This document shows positions 45,697-57,527 of a stretch of DNA of 64,000 nt, one piece after another. Position numbers and translations under genes: made by a program. The notes under the pieces were generated by a model. It saw nothing but the letters and a program-made list of their open reading frames with translations. It was not told where the DNA came from and made no database searches. Every line of letters begins with the position of its first letter. The stretch's first letter is position 1. The stretch covers positions 35,814,101 through 35,878,100 of the forward strand of contig CM073321.1 of the NCBI GenBank assembly GCA_037043015.1. The letters are read 5' to 3'. Source of the DNA: Bryum argenteum. Its lineage: Eukaryota > Streptophyta > Bryopsida > Bryales > Bryaceae.

Positions 45697-46011
45697 CTAA
45701 CTAGACTTTGCAGCAATCCTATTAGAACGTCGCGGGCCAAGTCTGGCTCGTGCTAGAGCTTCCAAGCGCAATTGCTTAGTACGTGCCCTCCAACCCTGCA
45801 TATAAGTAGGTTGTTCTTCTTCAACAATGGTCCTTGGTGCTGTCAATGTTGATTGAATACAGTCAGTGTTAGTATCCGAAGTAGCAGCTGGAAGTGCCCA
45901 AACCAAAGTGTGTTTATCCGCTATGTCTAAGACTATAGTGCGCATGCTAGATAAATCGCTATCGCTCTTAGACTCTAGATAGGAGTCCTCTGGCTCGAAG
46001 TCAATCGATTC
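45697..46011 (-). CDS. Accessory protein D exon, copy IV-left
   Basis: Identical to the right-arm exon (50,454-50,768): acidic start, SKSDSDLSSMRTIVLDIADK, then LEALARARLGPRRSNRIAAK and a stop. It corresponds to the second exon of protein D in II and III. No first exon is recognisable in the arm or spacer. Function unknown. Confidence 0.45.
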   Translation of the reverse strand, partial: ESIDFEPEDSYLESKSDSDLSSMRTIVLDIADKHTLVWALPAATSDTNTDCIQSTLTAPRTIVEEEQPTYMQGWRARTKQLRLEALARARLGPRRSNRIAAKSS

Positions 46012-46436
46012 CTATATCATAAAACACAACAAAAATTCAGGGCGTCAGCAAAATATTTTCAATGAGATGAGAGAAGAAATATTGGTGTTAATATTGAAAT
46101 GACGGAAGGTATAGATTTAAATCAACTCATATTTTCCTACATAACGTCCTTGATAACAACATGCCACCAAAAAAGAAGATACCAAATGCGGACAGTCCAT
46201 CAGCAATTTGAAGCAGGCACCATCCAATTCAATATCAGTTTCTGAGCTCATAGAATATCATTTTTGTTGACGAAACCGACCGAGCTTTTCCACGTGTTCT
46301 GGTGATCGATCACTGATACACCTTGGCAGAGTCACATAGAATTGGATGCACACAGCGTCCACCACGAACTTACCGAACTTGCTGGGCCTCACCGCGTGAT
46401 CAAAGACAAAATCGTGTATGAGAGCGCGAGCTTCGG

Positions 46437-46498
46437 CGATGCCTGTATGGGTCCGAACCCCGCTCGCTAGAAAGCGCGCTTGCTAACCAGGCTATGCA
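46437..46498 (-). mobile_element. tRNA-like SINE head, left arm
   Basis: Inverse of 49,967-50,028: an A-box-like TAGCCTGGTTAGCAAGC and a B box GGTTCGGACCC about 25 bp apart. It lacks paired acceptor-stem ends, so it is read as a SINE-like relic rather than a tRNA gene. Confidence 0.4.
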
Positions 46499-47639
46499 TT
46501 CAAACTCGCGCGTCAAAACCGAGGATCCAAGAGCCGGCTTCTACAGGGCTCCGATCAGATTCTAACCACACCGATCTTCCACATTCTAACCACACCGAAA
46601 CCGCAAGGCACATTCGGATAATAAACACACCTGTGCAATTGCCATTACTCTACAATTGATAAATGCATCTCCAAGAACAACAAGAATGTTTGAAAATAAT
46701 ATGGTATAGCTAAGGAATACTGTGTGTACAACCATACAAATGATCCGGGCTCAACTCATCAAGAGTTAGCCTGATCCAGTGATCAATACTGGAGAAATTA
46801 AAGCAAAGGTTATCTCATATCAAATCCAAGTCGAGGCAGAAGATTTCTCCAGAATATACCTCCTTTTGAGAAGATTTTTACAAGGTCGTCAAGTCCATTG
46901 CCCTACCATTTCCCCCATAACGTTATCCTACCTCCTCAATTTGAAGGATAAATGAGGAGACTCGTGGCATTGAGACTCTAATCCCTGCCACTCGTGCTAC
47001 CAGCACCACCAACACGAGGACCAGGATAGCGAGGAACAAGAAGTTCTGAATCAGCAATTGTTGCGTAACTGATACAGAGGCTTTTAACATATATCCAAAT
47101 TGCAGCACTTTAAAAGTGTATAACCATACACACAGTGATTTAGGGATCCGATGTGTGAGTCACATTAGAGCGCTCAGTGAGCGTGAAGTTGGAAAGCAAA
47201 ACATTAGAGTCCTCTACAACAACCGCTTAGTGAGCGGAGAGAGAGCTCTTATGGCCAACTGAGAAAAATAAGCTGCCAATCTAGAATGCCAGGGATTATT
47301 GAGAGACCTACTCACCTCAAAGCAGAGCCAAGTGAGTCAGTGCGAGTCGACCGCTCTCCTACCTCGAATCAGCAAAATCAGAACACCCTAAACACAAAAA
47401 ACCTGACAACTTAGTTTGTGAGAGACCTCGTACGTAAAAGTGGGAAAAAACAAATCTTACTCAAACAATATAACTTTTTGGCAAGGTTGTGAAATTGGGC
47501 TTGTTGAGATAATTGGGGGGGGGCAAAATGGGCGTACGAGTTGTCCCGGACGGGCCAGCCTGCCTGCCCACCTTGATTGAAGGGGGTGTGTAATTTTTTG
47601 TGGGTAACAAACTTTGCAGTAAAAAGCCACGTAGGATGT

Positions 47640-48350
47640 GACGTGTAAGTCCATTGTGGCGTCGGGGCGGGTGAAATTGTGTCAGGGCGAGTGAACTTTT
47701 GAAAGGGCGGGTGACATAGAGGGCGGGGCGGGTGAACTTTTGAGGGGGCGGGTGACATGGGGGGCGGGCAGGAGAGGCAGAGGCAGGGGCAGGTGACTGG
47801 GGGGCGGGGCGGGTGAGGGAGGGGGGAGTGGGGCGGGTGACAATCGTGACATGGGAGGCGGGGCGGGAGAGGCAGAGGTAGGGGCGGGTAACTAGGGTGC
47901 GGGGCGGGTAAGGGGCGGGTTACCGGGGGAAGGGGCGGTTTACCGGGGAGGGGCGGTTTACCGGGGAGGGGGGGGTACCAAATTTTTTTTAATTTTAATT
48001 TTTTTTCTCTTGATGAGTAGGGCCGTTGCAAAAAGGGTGGGTCGGGTGCAAAATGGGGTAGGGCGGGTGCAAAATGGGGTAGGGTGAGTGCAAAATGAGG
48101 TAGGGCGGACGCAGAAAGGTTAGGGCGGGTGCAAAGTGGGGTAGGATGGGTGAGGGGGGAGGGGAGGCGATTGAGGGGGAGGGGGCGGGTGACTCGGGCG
48201 GGGGGGGTGGATACCAATTTATTTTATTTTTTCTTTTTTTTTAAAACGATCAATATAAGGGTGGGTTCTTGGTTCGCAAGGCGGGTATCCTAGCGGTCGG
48301 CGGGTGCAAAGGGGCGGGTGTCTTGGGGGTAGGTAGGGGAGGAGAGGAGT
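47640..48350. repeat. G-rich minisatellite
   Basis: Irregular units built on GGGGCGGGTGA, GGGTGCAAAATGGGGTAG and CCGGGGAGGGGCGG. Strong strand asymmetry (G-rich on plus). The Pro-rich minus-strand ORF through it is a repeat product. Confidence 0.8.
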
Positions 48351-48423
48351 GCACAAACTCTCCATTCTCTTCTTTTTTCTTCCTCGTAAACTTGGATTTT
48401 TCATTAAAATAGCAAGGGCCCTC

Positions 48424-48462
<39 letters not shown>

Positions 48463-48499
48463 CTTTAGTTTTATTCCCTCCTTTCTCTTGGAACCTTTT

Positions 48500-48665
48500 C
48501 AACTTTTAAACCCGCACTTTTTCAAATTTGAGCTACCACATCCCAATTCCCCCTCTTATTCAAAATTTGAGCTACCACATACCAATTCCCCTTCTTATTC
48601 AAAATTTGAGCTACCACATCCTAATTTCCCCTCTTATTCAAAATTTGAGCTACCACACGGCAAAC
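48500..48665. repeat. Tandem repeat, about 38-40 bp, four units
   Basis: TTTGAGCTACCACATCC followed by CAATTCCCCCTCTTATTC recurs four times with small changes. Confidence 0.85.
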
Positions 48666-49966
48666 CTCCCTCCCCCACTTATTCAAATTTGGAATACAAA
48701 AGTTCGGAAATGTACCTTAACAATGATTTAAAAAGACTTCGATCCTCCCCATGCTTGTAAAACACTTCACCCTTTCATTGTAATGTAGCCCAATATTTAA
48801 ACTCATTTCATGAATTATATTATGTTTTTTGGATAACTTTGAAACCATAAGGAGAATATAAATGTATCTCATGTTGAGAAATTTGCAGAAGAACTGAAAA
48901 TTATAAGAATCATTTTGAATTAAGTTAAAAATAATTTAAATAGTACAAACATAGCTACGCAAATAATGTTATATATATATTTTAGTATTTGCTGTCAAAA
49001 TTTATATCTCATACTAGTACCAAGGTGATGGCAAGCGTATAGCAAACCAATATATACCAAAATACCATAAACAATAAATATTTGAAAGAGCTTGTTCATA
49101 ATGGAGAGTGCATCGTTATCATATATGTATAAAACAAAAACACTCTTTGGTATTTCATCCAAATATCTAAGTTGTTTTAAATACACAAGTATCTAATTTG
49201 TCTTCAATACATGTATATCTTGAACATAGAAGGAGAGAAATTGCAAAAATATAAATTAAATTATAATTATTTTATTTATTTTGGTTTCACAAATACTTTA
49301 TGTCCAATGTCAAAACCCACCTCAACATCTACTTCCATGAAAAACATCTCATGCTCTTACTAAACTTCACAACTAAGAGCTACCATCACTAAATTTCATG
49401 CCGTAAACTCATGCCTTCTTCAATGGGTTTGCAATGTGAACCATACAAACTAGACTTGATTTGAGACCCAACCCAAGTGATTTTGTCCCCCTCCACGTTC
49501 TTGATCTCTGGGTGGAGAAAGATGTATTGGAAAACGAATGGGAAGTTGGAGGTGACCGAAGATGAGATAATCGCTTCGACGGACTTTCGCATTTCTCAGC
49601 AGGTATGTGTTTGTTTTCTTCTCATAATGTCAGTTAGTCCTCATTTAGAATCCTTGTACGGAATCATCGTTTGGGATCCTCGTTTTTGATTGTGGTGTTA
49701 TCAGCATTCGTCAACGAAACTGCTTGAGCTCTTCTAGCTTGAACAGCTGATGTGGGACCACGAATTCAGCAGCCTCGTAGAGTTTCAGGATCCGCACAGT
49801 CTTCGATCAGCACGCTTAGAACCTGCTCACCTAGGAAGCTTTCGTCAACGAATGTGCCTTGCGGTTTCGGTGTGGTTAGAATGTGGAAGATCGGTGTGGT
49901 TAGAATCTGATCGGAGCCCTGTAGAAGCCGGCTCTTGGATCCTCGGTTTTGACGCGCGAGTTTGAA

Positions 49967-50028
49967 TGCATAGCCTGGTTAGCAAGCGCGCTTTCTAGCG
50001 AGCGGGGTTCGGACCCATACAGGCATCG
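49967..50028 (+). mobile_element. tRNA-like SINE head, right arm
   Basis: Same as 46,437-46,498 in inverse orientation: TAGCCTGGTTAGCAAGC (A-box-like) and GGTTCGGACCC (B box). Confidence 0.4.
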
Positions 50029-50453
50029 CCGAAGCTCGCGCTCTCATACACGATTTTGTCTTTGATCACGCGGTGAGGCCCAGCAAGTTCGGTAAGTTCG
50101 TGGTGGACGCTGTGTGCATCCAATTCTATGTGACTCTGCCAAGGTGTATCAGTGATCGATCACCAGAACACGTGGAAAAGCTCGGTCGGTTTCGTCAACA
50201 AAAATGATATTCTATGAGCTCCGAAACTGATATTGAATTGGATGGTGCCTGCTTCAAATTGCTGATGGACTGTCCGCATTTGGTATCTTCTTTTTTGGTG
50301 GCATGTTGTTATCAAGGACGTTATGTAGGAAAATATGAGTTGATTTAAATCTATACCTTCCGTCATTTCAATATTAACACCAATATTTCTTCTCTCATCT
50401 CATTGAAAATATTTTGCTGACGCCCTGAATTTTTGTTGTGTTTTATGATATAG

Positions 50454-50768
50454 GAATCGATTGACTTCGAGCCAGAGGACTCCTATCTAGAGTCTAAGAG
50501 CGATAGCGATTTATCTAGCATGCGCACTATAGTCTTAGACATAGCGGATAAACACACTTTGGTTTGGGCACTTCCAGCTGCTACTTCGGATACTAACACT
50601 GACTGTATTCAATCAACATTGACAGCACCAAGGACCATTGTTGAAGAAGAACAACCTACTTATATGCAGGGTTGGAGGGCACGTACTAAGCAATTGCGCT
50701 TGGAAGCTCTAGCACGAGCCAGACTTGGCCCGCGACGTTCTAATAGGATTGCTGCAAAGTCTAGTTAG
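50454..50768 (+). CDS. Accessory protein D exon, copy IV-right
   Basis: Follows a TTATGATATAG acceptor. Encodes an acidic start (ESIDFEPEDSYLESKSDSDL), a middle part and the terminal PRRSNRIAAKSS before a stop. Matches the second exon of protein D in III (DADSDLSVLR ... RRSPRLAAK). It lies 190 bp upstream of the methyltransferase ATG, with an intervening TTCTCTTAAGCAG acceptor-like site. Confidence 0.45.
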   Translation, partial: ESIDFEPEDSYLESKSDSDLSSMRTIVLDIADKHTLVWALPAATSDTNTDCIQSTLTAPRTIVEEEQPTYMQGWRARTKQLRLEALARARLGPRRSNRIAAKSS

Positions 50769-50957
50769 AATGATATTATCCATCTTCATGACAATGTTCT
50801 GACATGATACATTACGAAGGGCTCATGACACAGTTCATGTGGTTTTCATTTACATTTTTTTGTACAACCCTACTTCTATATGATTTATCATTGTTGATTA
50901 CTAAATTTCATCGGTTCTCTTAAGCAGACCCCACTATCAAATGCCACGCTGTCATTT

Positions 50958-53900
50958 GTGAGTTATCCTAATGACATGGCAACAGCTCAAGGATGTGATG
51001 GGGCACAGCAATCAGGTCTGCCATCGACTACCGCTCAGACTCATACTGCACAACGCCCACAACTTACCTCACAATCTTCCATTGTCGAAGATGAAGATGA
51101 CGATATTCAAGAAATCATTCCGGATACACAGGCTTTGCGCGATAATGTCGATGTCTACGAAGAAAATACATTTTTGGTAGCAGCGGCTCCAATTGTTAGA
51201 TCTGTCGGGGAACCTCCTTCACCCCTAGATATTGTGGAGGTTGGGGCTGTTGAAACGCCAAGTCGTTTGGCTGAGATGGATCCTATGTGGAGCGCCGACG
51301 AGTTACGAGCACAACAGAAGGGAAACTCTATCAACACCATATCTAGGTTGAGAATAAAACCTGTCGAGAAATCTCAACTTCGTATTCCCCTTTGTCGCCT
51401 CTCCTGTTACCCCAAGGTCCGTCCCATTATAGAAACAGATGTTTGCAAGTTGGCAAACGAGTTTGTCAAAGGTTATCGAGAGGGCGATCGCGTTCTATAT
51501 GTTTCTCCCTTCAGCAAGAACGGGAAGCAGCGGTTGGTGAAGGACGATGATGCGGTTTGGAATAACCCTCATTGGAAAGCGGCAAATGATCGGTTTGAAA
51601 TCTCATTGCAAGCCAATCCGGACCTTTGCCAATTCAGTGGCAAATACTTCTACGTCTATGAGGGGAATCATCGCGTCATTGCTTGGATGCGGTACATTGA
51701 GCAAATGCGCAGAGATGATCCGGATTGGTATTTCTTTGTCGATTGCATCGTCCTTGACAGACGTGCAGAATACAAAGTACTAATCGACGCGATGAATGAC
51801 ATCAACTGGTGAATTTGATTTCGTATAATATTCTTTGACTATAGTGTATTATACACACACTATATATATTTATAAACTCACCTCATGAACAGGTCCACAG
51901 AGCATGATCATGTTGAAGATAGCCTGCCATCGAGGTTGCAACGCATGCGCAAGTTTGGCAAGATGCCACTTGAAGAATGGAAACCCCTGATCTCTGCTGA
52001 GGACTGGAAGTACTGTTACACTGCAAAAGATAAGCTCAGGCAAACTTGGTACTTTGTGACTAAAGACGTCTTCATCAAGTTCTTGTACGCGGTGCGTCAT
52101 TATTCATATCTTTTGTATGAATTCATTTCCAACTAGGCTTTTTACTTTGTCTTACATGCGTTCCTTGATCGTCCAGAGGCAATGTGTTGAGGTCGCCGAC
52201 GAAGCCCAAGCCCAGTACTACGAGGACACTCCCGTAAACGAGAGGACAGTGCAAGGAGTTTGGACGGCAATGGACAAGGCTCTCAAGGCTGAGATTAAAC
52301 AAATCCGACAAAAGGATTTCGACAAAATGCTTGTCATTGCTAATCCAGAGTTAGGAAAAGCATTTGAGCAAGAGGTATGTATTCTGTCGACCAAACTTAG
52401 TGTTTTCTCTCGATCCCTTGTCCACACCCCTCTATATAATTTTTTAATCTCTTTGTTGTATTTCAATCTAGATCAATCTTCATTATAGCCGTCAGAAGGA
52501 TCCCGAGATGTCTTAGGAGCGCCTCTAGAAGGTCGCCACCACCAACGTTTCGAAGGAAGTGAAAACCATGTGGCTTCGTTGGTGGAACAACACTTTGACA
52601 TTCCGACGTAGTGTTCGCTTTCGGGACCCGGTCGAGATGAAAGACAGGGTGTTGGAGGCATGGCTTGCTAGTACAGCACCATGGTCGCACGTACTTAATA
52701 TCCACTCAATCACATTCGTTACACCATTATGTCCATACTAGTTTATACTGTATTTTACTAACTTCAATTGTTGACCACAGTTAGCGACGTATCTTAAGGA
52801 GGAGGTGGACAAGTTCTTCAAACAAGAGAATCCCCATATCCCGAACCTTGACGCAATTTTGATGCCCGTAGAGTACGTCGAAAAATGGCGTCTTCTTTTA
52901 CGGGATAAGGCTTTTGATGCTTAGGTAGGGCCCAAAGCGAGCCCTAAGTTCATTAAAGGCTCCCACATCGACAAGATTGGCGGGGGTGCTCAAACTAAGA
53001 AGCGATTGATGTTCAGGTTCGAGCACGCCGTTGCGTATTGTCTATTTTCTTATCATCAAATTCTTCCAAGTGATTCTAATTGATTATACTCATTGTAGGT
53101 ATATCAAACAAGAGCTCATTGCTAAGGGTGGTCTCGCTACATTGGGCATTCCATCTGAGTTCCAAGTCCCGTACTTGAAGAAGAAACCGATGTCGATTTT
53201 TTCCAATGATCTGAGGCAGCGGTTCAAGATGGCTTTATTGTTGACTGGTGGTTGGTTTCTAGAGTCTCAAACCCACCATGTTGACAAGGAAGAGAAGCAT
53301 CTTGTGCAGATAGCGGAATCGGTCGACGCCGCTCCTGTGGCACTACAGGTTGATGATAATGATGACGACTTCTGCATGCTTCCGGGTGCTCCACCACCCC
53401 CCCTCCGACTGCACCGAAAGGTAGAGGTAATGCAAGTGGCAGCCGCAAACGTTGCAAAAAAGAGCCTTCCCCTCAGCCAGAGGAGGAGGAACAAGAAGAG
53501 GAGGTGGAGGAGCACGAAGAGAATGATGAAGACGACGAGGGAGAGCATGGAGATGTTCCTATTCCCGATGAGCTTGCAGGTGGTGCAGATTGAAATGTAT
53601 GTAAGCTATCTTTTCCTAGTATACTTTGTTATTTATCTAACATGTGCGCTTCTGTATACATTGCAGTTCAAAGAGAAGTTGCTATGACACAAGCTTCCCA
53701 AGGGACGGTTGTCAACAACGGTGGGCGTGGTGTAAGAGGTCTAGCTGCCGGAGAGAGGCAGGCAGTTCTGCCACAAAGGCATGCTCGAGGGTGGACACAA
53801 GCATCTGAGGGTGGGGTTTTGAATGTGGGATCTACTCCTCCATCGTCGTCAGCCCCTCGTGAATCCCCTCTGTCACATGGACCGACGCAATCTAATGGAC

Positions 53901-54680
53901 CCATGCGTCCCATAGTTATTCCCAAAAATGTGGGTAGTACTTCATCTTCTCCTACAACTGTGACGCTCCCTATGTTCCTAGAGAAAGGAGACACGGCCGC
54001 CTTGGTTGAGCAGTCTACAAAGGGTGCAGGCTGGGTAGACGCTATTCAGGCTATGGTTCAACACATCAAGAAGGTAAATCCCTCTATAACAATGGATTGC
54101 TTTCTTAGAGAAGTTACTCTAGCATGTTCATTGGTTTTTAATTACTTTGTGTTTAACCCACAGATTGGAAAGGGTAGGGACTACCCTTGCAAGAAGATGG
54201 AGTACAAGCCCAAACACCCCGGGATTGACGTTATCATTGCAGACGTTCCCGAGAACTTGCCCGTGCTTGGTGTCTCGCCGGACGCAGTTCCCGTCTAGAA
54301 CAAACGTGCTTCGTATTACTTCGAGTTCGTTTTTGTCTTTGCCTCATACCATTTGACTGACCTTGGGACTATCCTTATTATGCACCCTAAGGACGTCAAA
54401 ATTGACCACATCCTCCACGATCGTGCTAGTACTTACAATTTCCGGCTTCTGCGAGAGTAGTGGGCCTATAACCCCCTTCCTTTGGTTAAACCTGGGGCTA
54501 CCGCAAGAGAGGTATACTTCAAATATTGGACATGATTTAATCTCTCATTTCAATATTATGTTCTCTTATTTCGAATTGCTTATTGCAGACCCATAACTTT
54601 ACCATCAAGGTCTATGCTCGTAAGGACTTCGTGAAGATGTTCAATATACGACAGGTGGCGCAAGCATACGCAGGAGTCGC
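50958..54680 (+). pseudogene. ParB-methyltransferase gene, copy IV-right (truncated)
   Basis: Exons: 50,958-51,808, 51,893-52,091, 52,177-52,374, 52,472-52,690, 52,781-53,016, 53,099 to about 53,600, 53,667-54,073, 54,164-54,511 and 54,589-54,680. Exon 1 has the ParB-like LSCYPKVRPIIETDVCKLA and KYFYVYEGNHRVIAWMRYIE. The motif IV-like IIADVPENLPVLGVSP lies near 54,233. Sequence matching the family ends at 54,680 before motif I, where a different sequence begins. Compared with III there is an additional intron (about 53,600-53,666). Several stops are shared with the left arm, so the copy was dead before duplication. Same proposed activity as copy III: DNA contact by the ParB-like domain plus an amino-methyltransferase-like fold. 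Confidence 0.65.
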
Positions 54681-54681
54681 C

Positions 54682-55318
54682 TGACTTGGAGTTTTCCTTG
54701 CCATGGAGAGTAAGAGTTGTAAATTACTTTTTCCATGTATGTCCATGTATTTTTGGAGGAGTAAGTATCAAAAAAATTACTTATACTTTGAAAATCTATT
54801 TTTCGTCACCTATATTAGTTTACTGATAATCTATTTTTTACGTAATAGTATTTAATTACTTCCATACTTTCTAATGAATAAAAATGATATTATAGTTTTG
54901 ATATATTATTTTAATATTTTTATTTACTTAAATAAATTTAAAAATTACATATTATATCTTTACTATATTATAAAATTATATTTTAATATTATTAAAAAAG
55001 TGGACTAATGACAAGATAGTGAGAATACCCTAAAATTAATCTTTCCAATACTGCCATGTTACAAAATTAATTTTAACAGGAAAAAAGTAATACTTTTCTA
55101 AAGTGTGATGTCTTTTTTTATTTCTCTTGGTTGCTGCCCATTGAGCTACTTATATAACATTAGAGATGCATGTTACTACTCCTACCAGTAACTTTGACGA
55201 GATTATTCCTTGCTCGACCAAAATCCCTTGCCAGCGTGGCAATTTCATGTCATTGGCTATATATTGTAAGACATGTCATTGACTATACATTGTAAGACAT
55301 GTCAAAAACTCCAATGTC
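54682..55318. mobile_element. Possible short DNA element with terminal inverted repeats
   Basis: The left edge reads TGACTTGGAGTTTT and the right edge AAAACTCCAATGTC, an inverted pair of about 13 bp. Inside the right end are two direct repeats built on TGTAAGACATGTCA. Very AT-rich, no ORF. It begins exactly where methyltransferase copy IV stops, but no target duplication is seen and the gene does not resume on the other side. Confidence 0.35.
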
Positions 55319-57527
55319 TTCACCAACATCCCCAGACATCTGCCTCTCAATGCCCCGCCAATCACAAGTCATCTTATTAGACATCCTAGACATCAAGACG
55401 TCCTCTAAGACATCATTGTTGTTACAAAGACATCATACAAACTTGAAGATGTCTAGTAAGTCATAAAAAGAGACAGGGTTTTTTATAGAGCCCCTTCGTC
55501 TTATTCGAGTGTGTTCTTTGATAAAGTCCTTCGTAGGACCTGAGCAGCTTCCCGGGTCTGCTCGCTCAGCTCACCTACCTCTCTTATCCTTCCCTGTCGT
55601 GAATCTTCTTCTTCTGACTGGTGGGCGTCTTCCACAAGTTACACTTCCCCTTCTGATTTCTACTCCTCATACGCTAACAATTCTCTCGCTAGCCATTTCA
55701 GCTGGTGCTGCCAGTTATCGTTCTCCCCTTCTATGCCACACTCATTCCTCACATAGAGGTGAAACAAGAAAGGCTTTAAGGGGGTAGGCTTGGTACAACC
55801 CAACTTACACACTTCCCTATTTAGGATTTCGTCCAACATACTTCATCAGCTACTTTGCAGCTTCCCAAAATGTGACTCTTGGATGGCTCGGGTAAGCTTC
55901 ATCGTGCATATTGTTGCATTGTCGGGGGTAAAGATCAGCACTATGAAACACAGCAGCGGCCTCTTTCTCCCATTGATGTCTTCCTCAACTCAGATTCCGT
56001 CGTGCTCGTTGCGTCCTCCGCAAATCTTTCTTTCCGTGCACGGTCACAAATTCCACGACGTGCACGAGGAAGTCGTAAACTTCTGTCTACGTATTGGGCC
56101 TCCCTCCAGGAACCTTGCTAGGAAGGCATGTTTCCGAAAGGCAGGGTTTTTTTTGTCTCATGGGCTACTTCAAGCAGCATTAGCTTGCTCACAACGTTCG
56201 TTGGCAAGTCGAGCAGCCGCTGACATTGGATTTGCCCTAAGTCTTCCTCTAATTTGTCATGCCATTTGAGATCCTCGAGTACATTAGGGCCTATGCGCCG
56301 GGTGATGATTGGCGTCGCGGACGTCTATTGGAGAAATTTCCGAGCAAGAACTCTTGCTACACAAATTGCTCGCTAAGGCATCATTGCTTCGATGGGCACG
56401 TCGTGCTCAGTTCCTTCCTCCTATACTTTTACTTTGCACTCAGAAAAGTTGAAAAGCGCGTTGGCGATAGCAAAAGCGTGCCTGAAAGTTGGCAGAGAGA
56501 ATGAACAATGTATCACCTAATTTGCAGCGGCTCATTTAAGCATCCGCAGTCCAACCGGGTCCATTCCCAGCCCGACCCTTTACCCGGTTTTTGGTTACTC
56601 TATCTGGAAACCCCAACAAACTCTCCGCCTATGACTTCACGTTGTACTAAACTTCTAACAACAGAGGAGACCATTCTCGGGTTCTCTGCCCTTATTTATT
56701 ACACAAAGTTACTATTTTAGTTAACCCTATAGCAACTTAATTCTCCCAAGAGAACGTGGTTCGACAGTGTTGGGTGCCAGCTGCTAGGTTATCTTATAAG
56801 GGGATATTCGTTATTTTGAGACAAAATGGACATATTAAGATGTTGAAAAACACACACGCAAGGGGGATAAGGAAAAAGTTGTTGAAGTATTTCAAAGATA
56901 TGAAATTTACATTAACATGCTAAGCAAAAAGAAAGAGTTGAAGGGTCCAATCATAAGCAATAGATTTGAAAATGAGATCTTACTATAAATAGAAGGAAGT
57001 AGAGATCAATTTGGCAATTTAATATTTCTAAAAATAGACATTGAACAAAACATAGTAAAGAATCACATAGGAACCATGTTCACATTAATTCCCATGAGAA
57101 GTCACAATTGATTCAAGTGAGATCATAGTTGGAAGACATGGTAAAGGCTGTATTGAAATATGAAGAATACGTACAATTGTACAAGTGTACACTATCTTTT
57201 GACATTGGTATATATCGTAAAAGAATAAAATAAGAGAATGAATGCAGAGGCATTAAATGTTGTGCCTTTAATAATACTAAAGAAAGAGTAATTAAAAGAA
57301 TGTTTGTAGAATATACGAGGAATATACGCGGAATATACTAATCACAGAAGAGCTATAAATGCATAGTCACGGAAGGGGATAATCCTCAAGTAAGCACAAC
57401 TAGCTAAGCCGTGATATCTTAGATGTACTAGGTTCCACCAAACTGCGAAATAATATATGTCAAATATATCCCGCTGATGAAGGATATCAGACCGGAGGAG
57501 GAAGAACAGAAAGGAGGAACATTAAGG
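55319..57527. other. No recognisable gene
   Basis: 55,319-55,500 is rich in AGACATC-type repeats. 55,509-56,720 has several plus-strand ORFs (up to 159 codons) with no recognisable domain, no consistent exon borders and no relative elsewhere in the window. 56,760-57,500 is AT-rich and featureless. Confidence 0.5.

Larger units (their letters stand above)
42848..46616. repeat. Left arm of a large inverted repeat
   Basis: Inverse of 49,849-53,620; coordinates sum to 96,465-96,468 throughout, so only tiny indels separate the arms. The inner boundary is at the CATTCG of 46,611-46,616. The arm continues beyond element III at 28,401-30,190. Both arms contain the same decayed copy of the gene D exon and methyltransferase exons 1-6, including the same stops. 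A few substitutions and a small change near exon 1 distinguish them. Confidence 0.93.
46617..49848. other. Spacer between the inverted-repeat arms
   Basis: No gene is recognised. 46,617-47,450 is unremarkable. 47,640-48,350 is a G-rich minisatellite on the plus strand. A T homopolymer of about 36 nt lies near 48,428-48,463. 48,530-48,660 is a short tandem array. 48,700-49,760 is AT-rich; an exon-like piece at 49,480-49,600 ending in a GT donor (CTCAGCAGGTATGT) has no family I know. Confidence 0.6.
49849..53620. repeat. Right arm of a large inverted repeat
   Basis: Inverse of 42,848-46,616. Beyond 53,620 the pairing continues to about 54,680 against 30,190-29,120, so each original arm was at least 4.8 kb. 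The right arm carries the uninterrupted target site of element III. Confidence 0.93.

Noticed and set aside
47411-48404. Pro-rich minus-strand ORF of 268 codons
   Set aside because: Entirely within a G-rich minisatellite; extreme composition and no domain.
50005-50014. Functional tRNA gene at the B-box-like sites
   Set aside because: Good B boxes but no paired acceptor stem or anticodon arm; repeated in SINE-like contexts.
42848-53620. The inverted repeat as long terminal inverted repeats of one transposon
   Set aside because: The arms contain the same internal gene parts reading outward and share decay; no target duplication lies at the outer ends.
55509-56720. Plus-strand ORF cluster as a gene
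   Set aside because: No domain, no coherent exon borders and no similarity to anything in the window.
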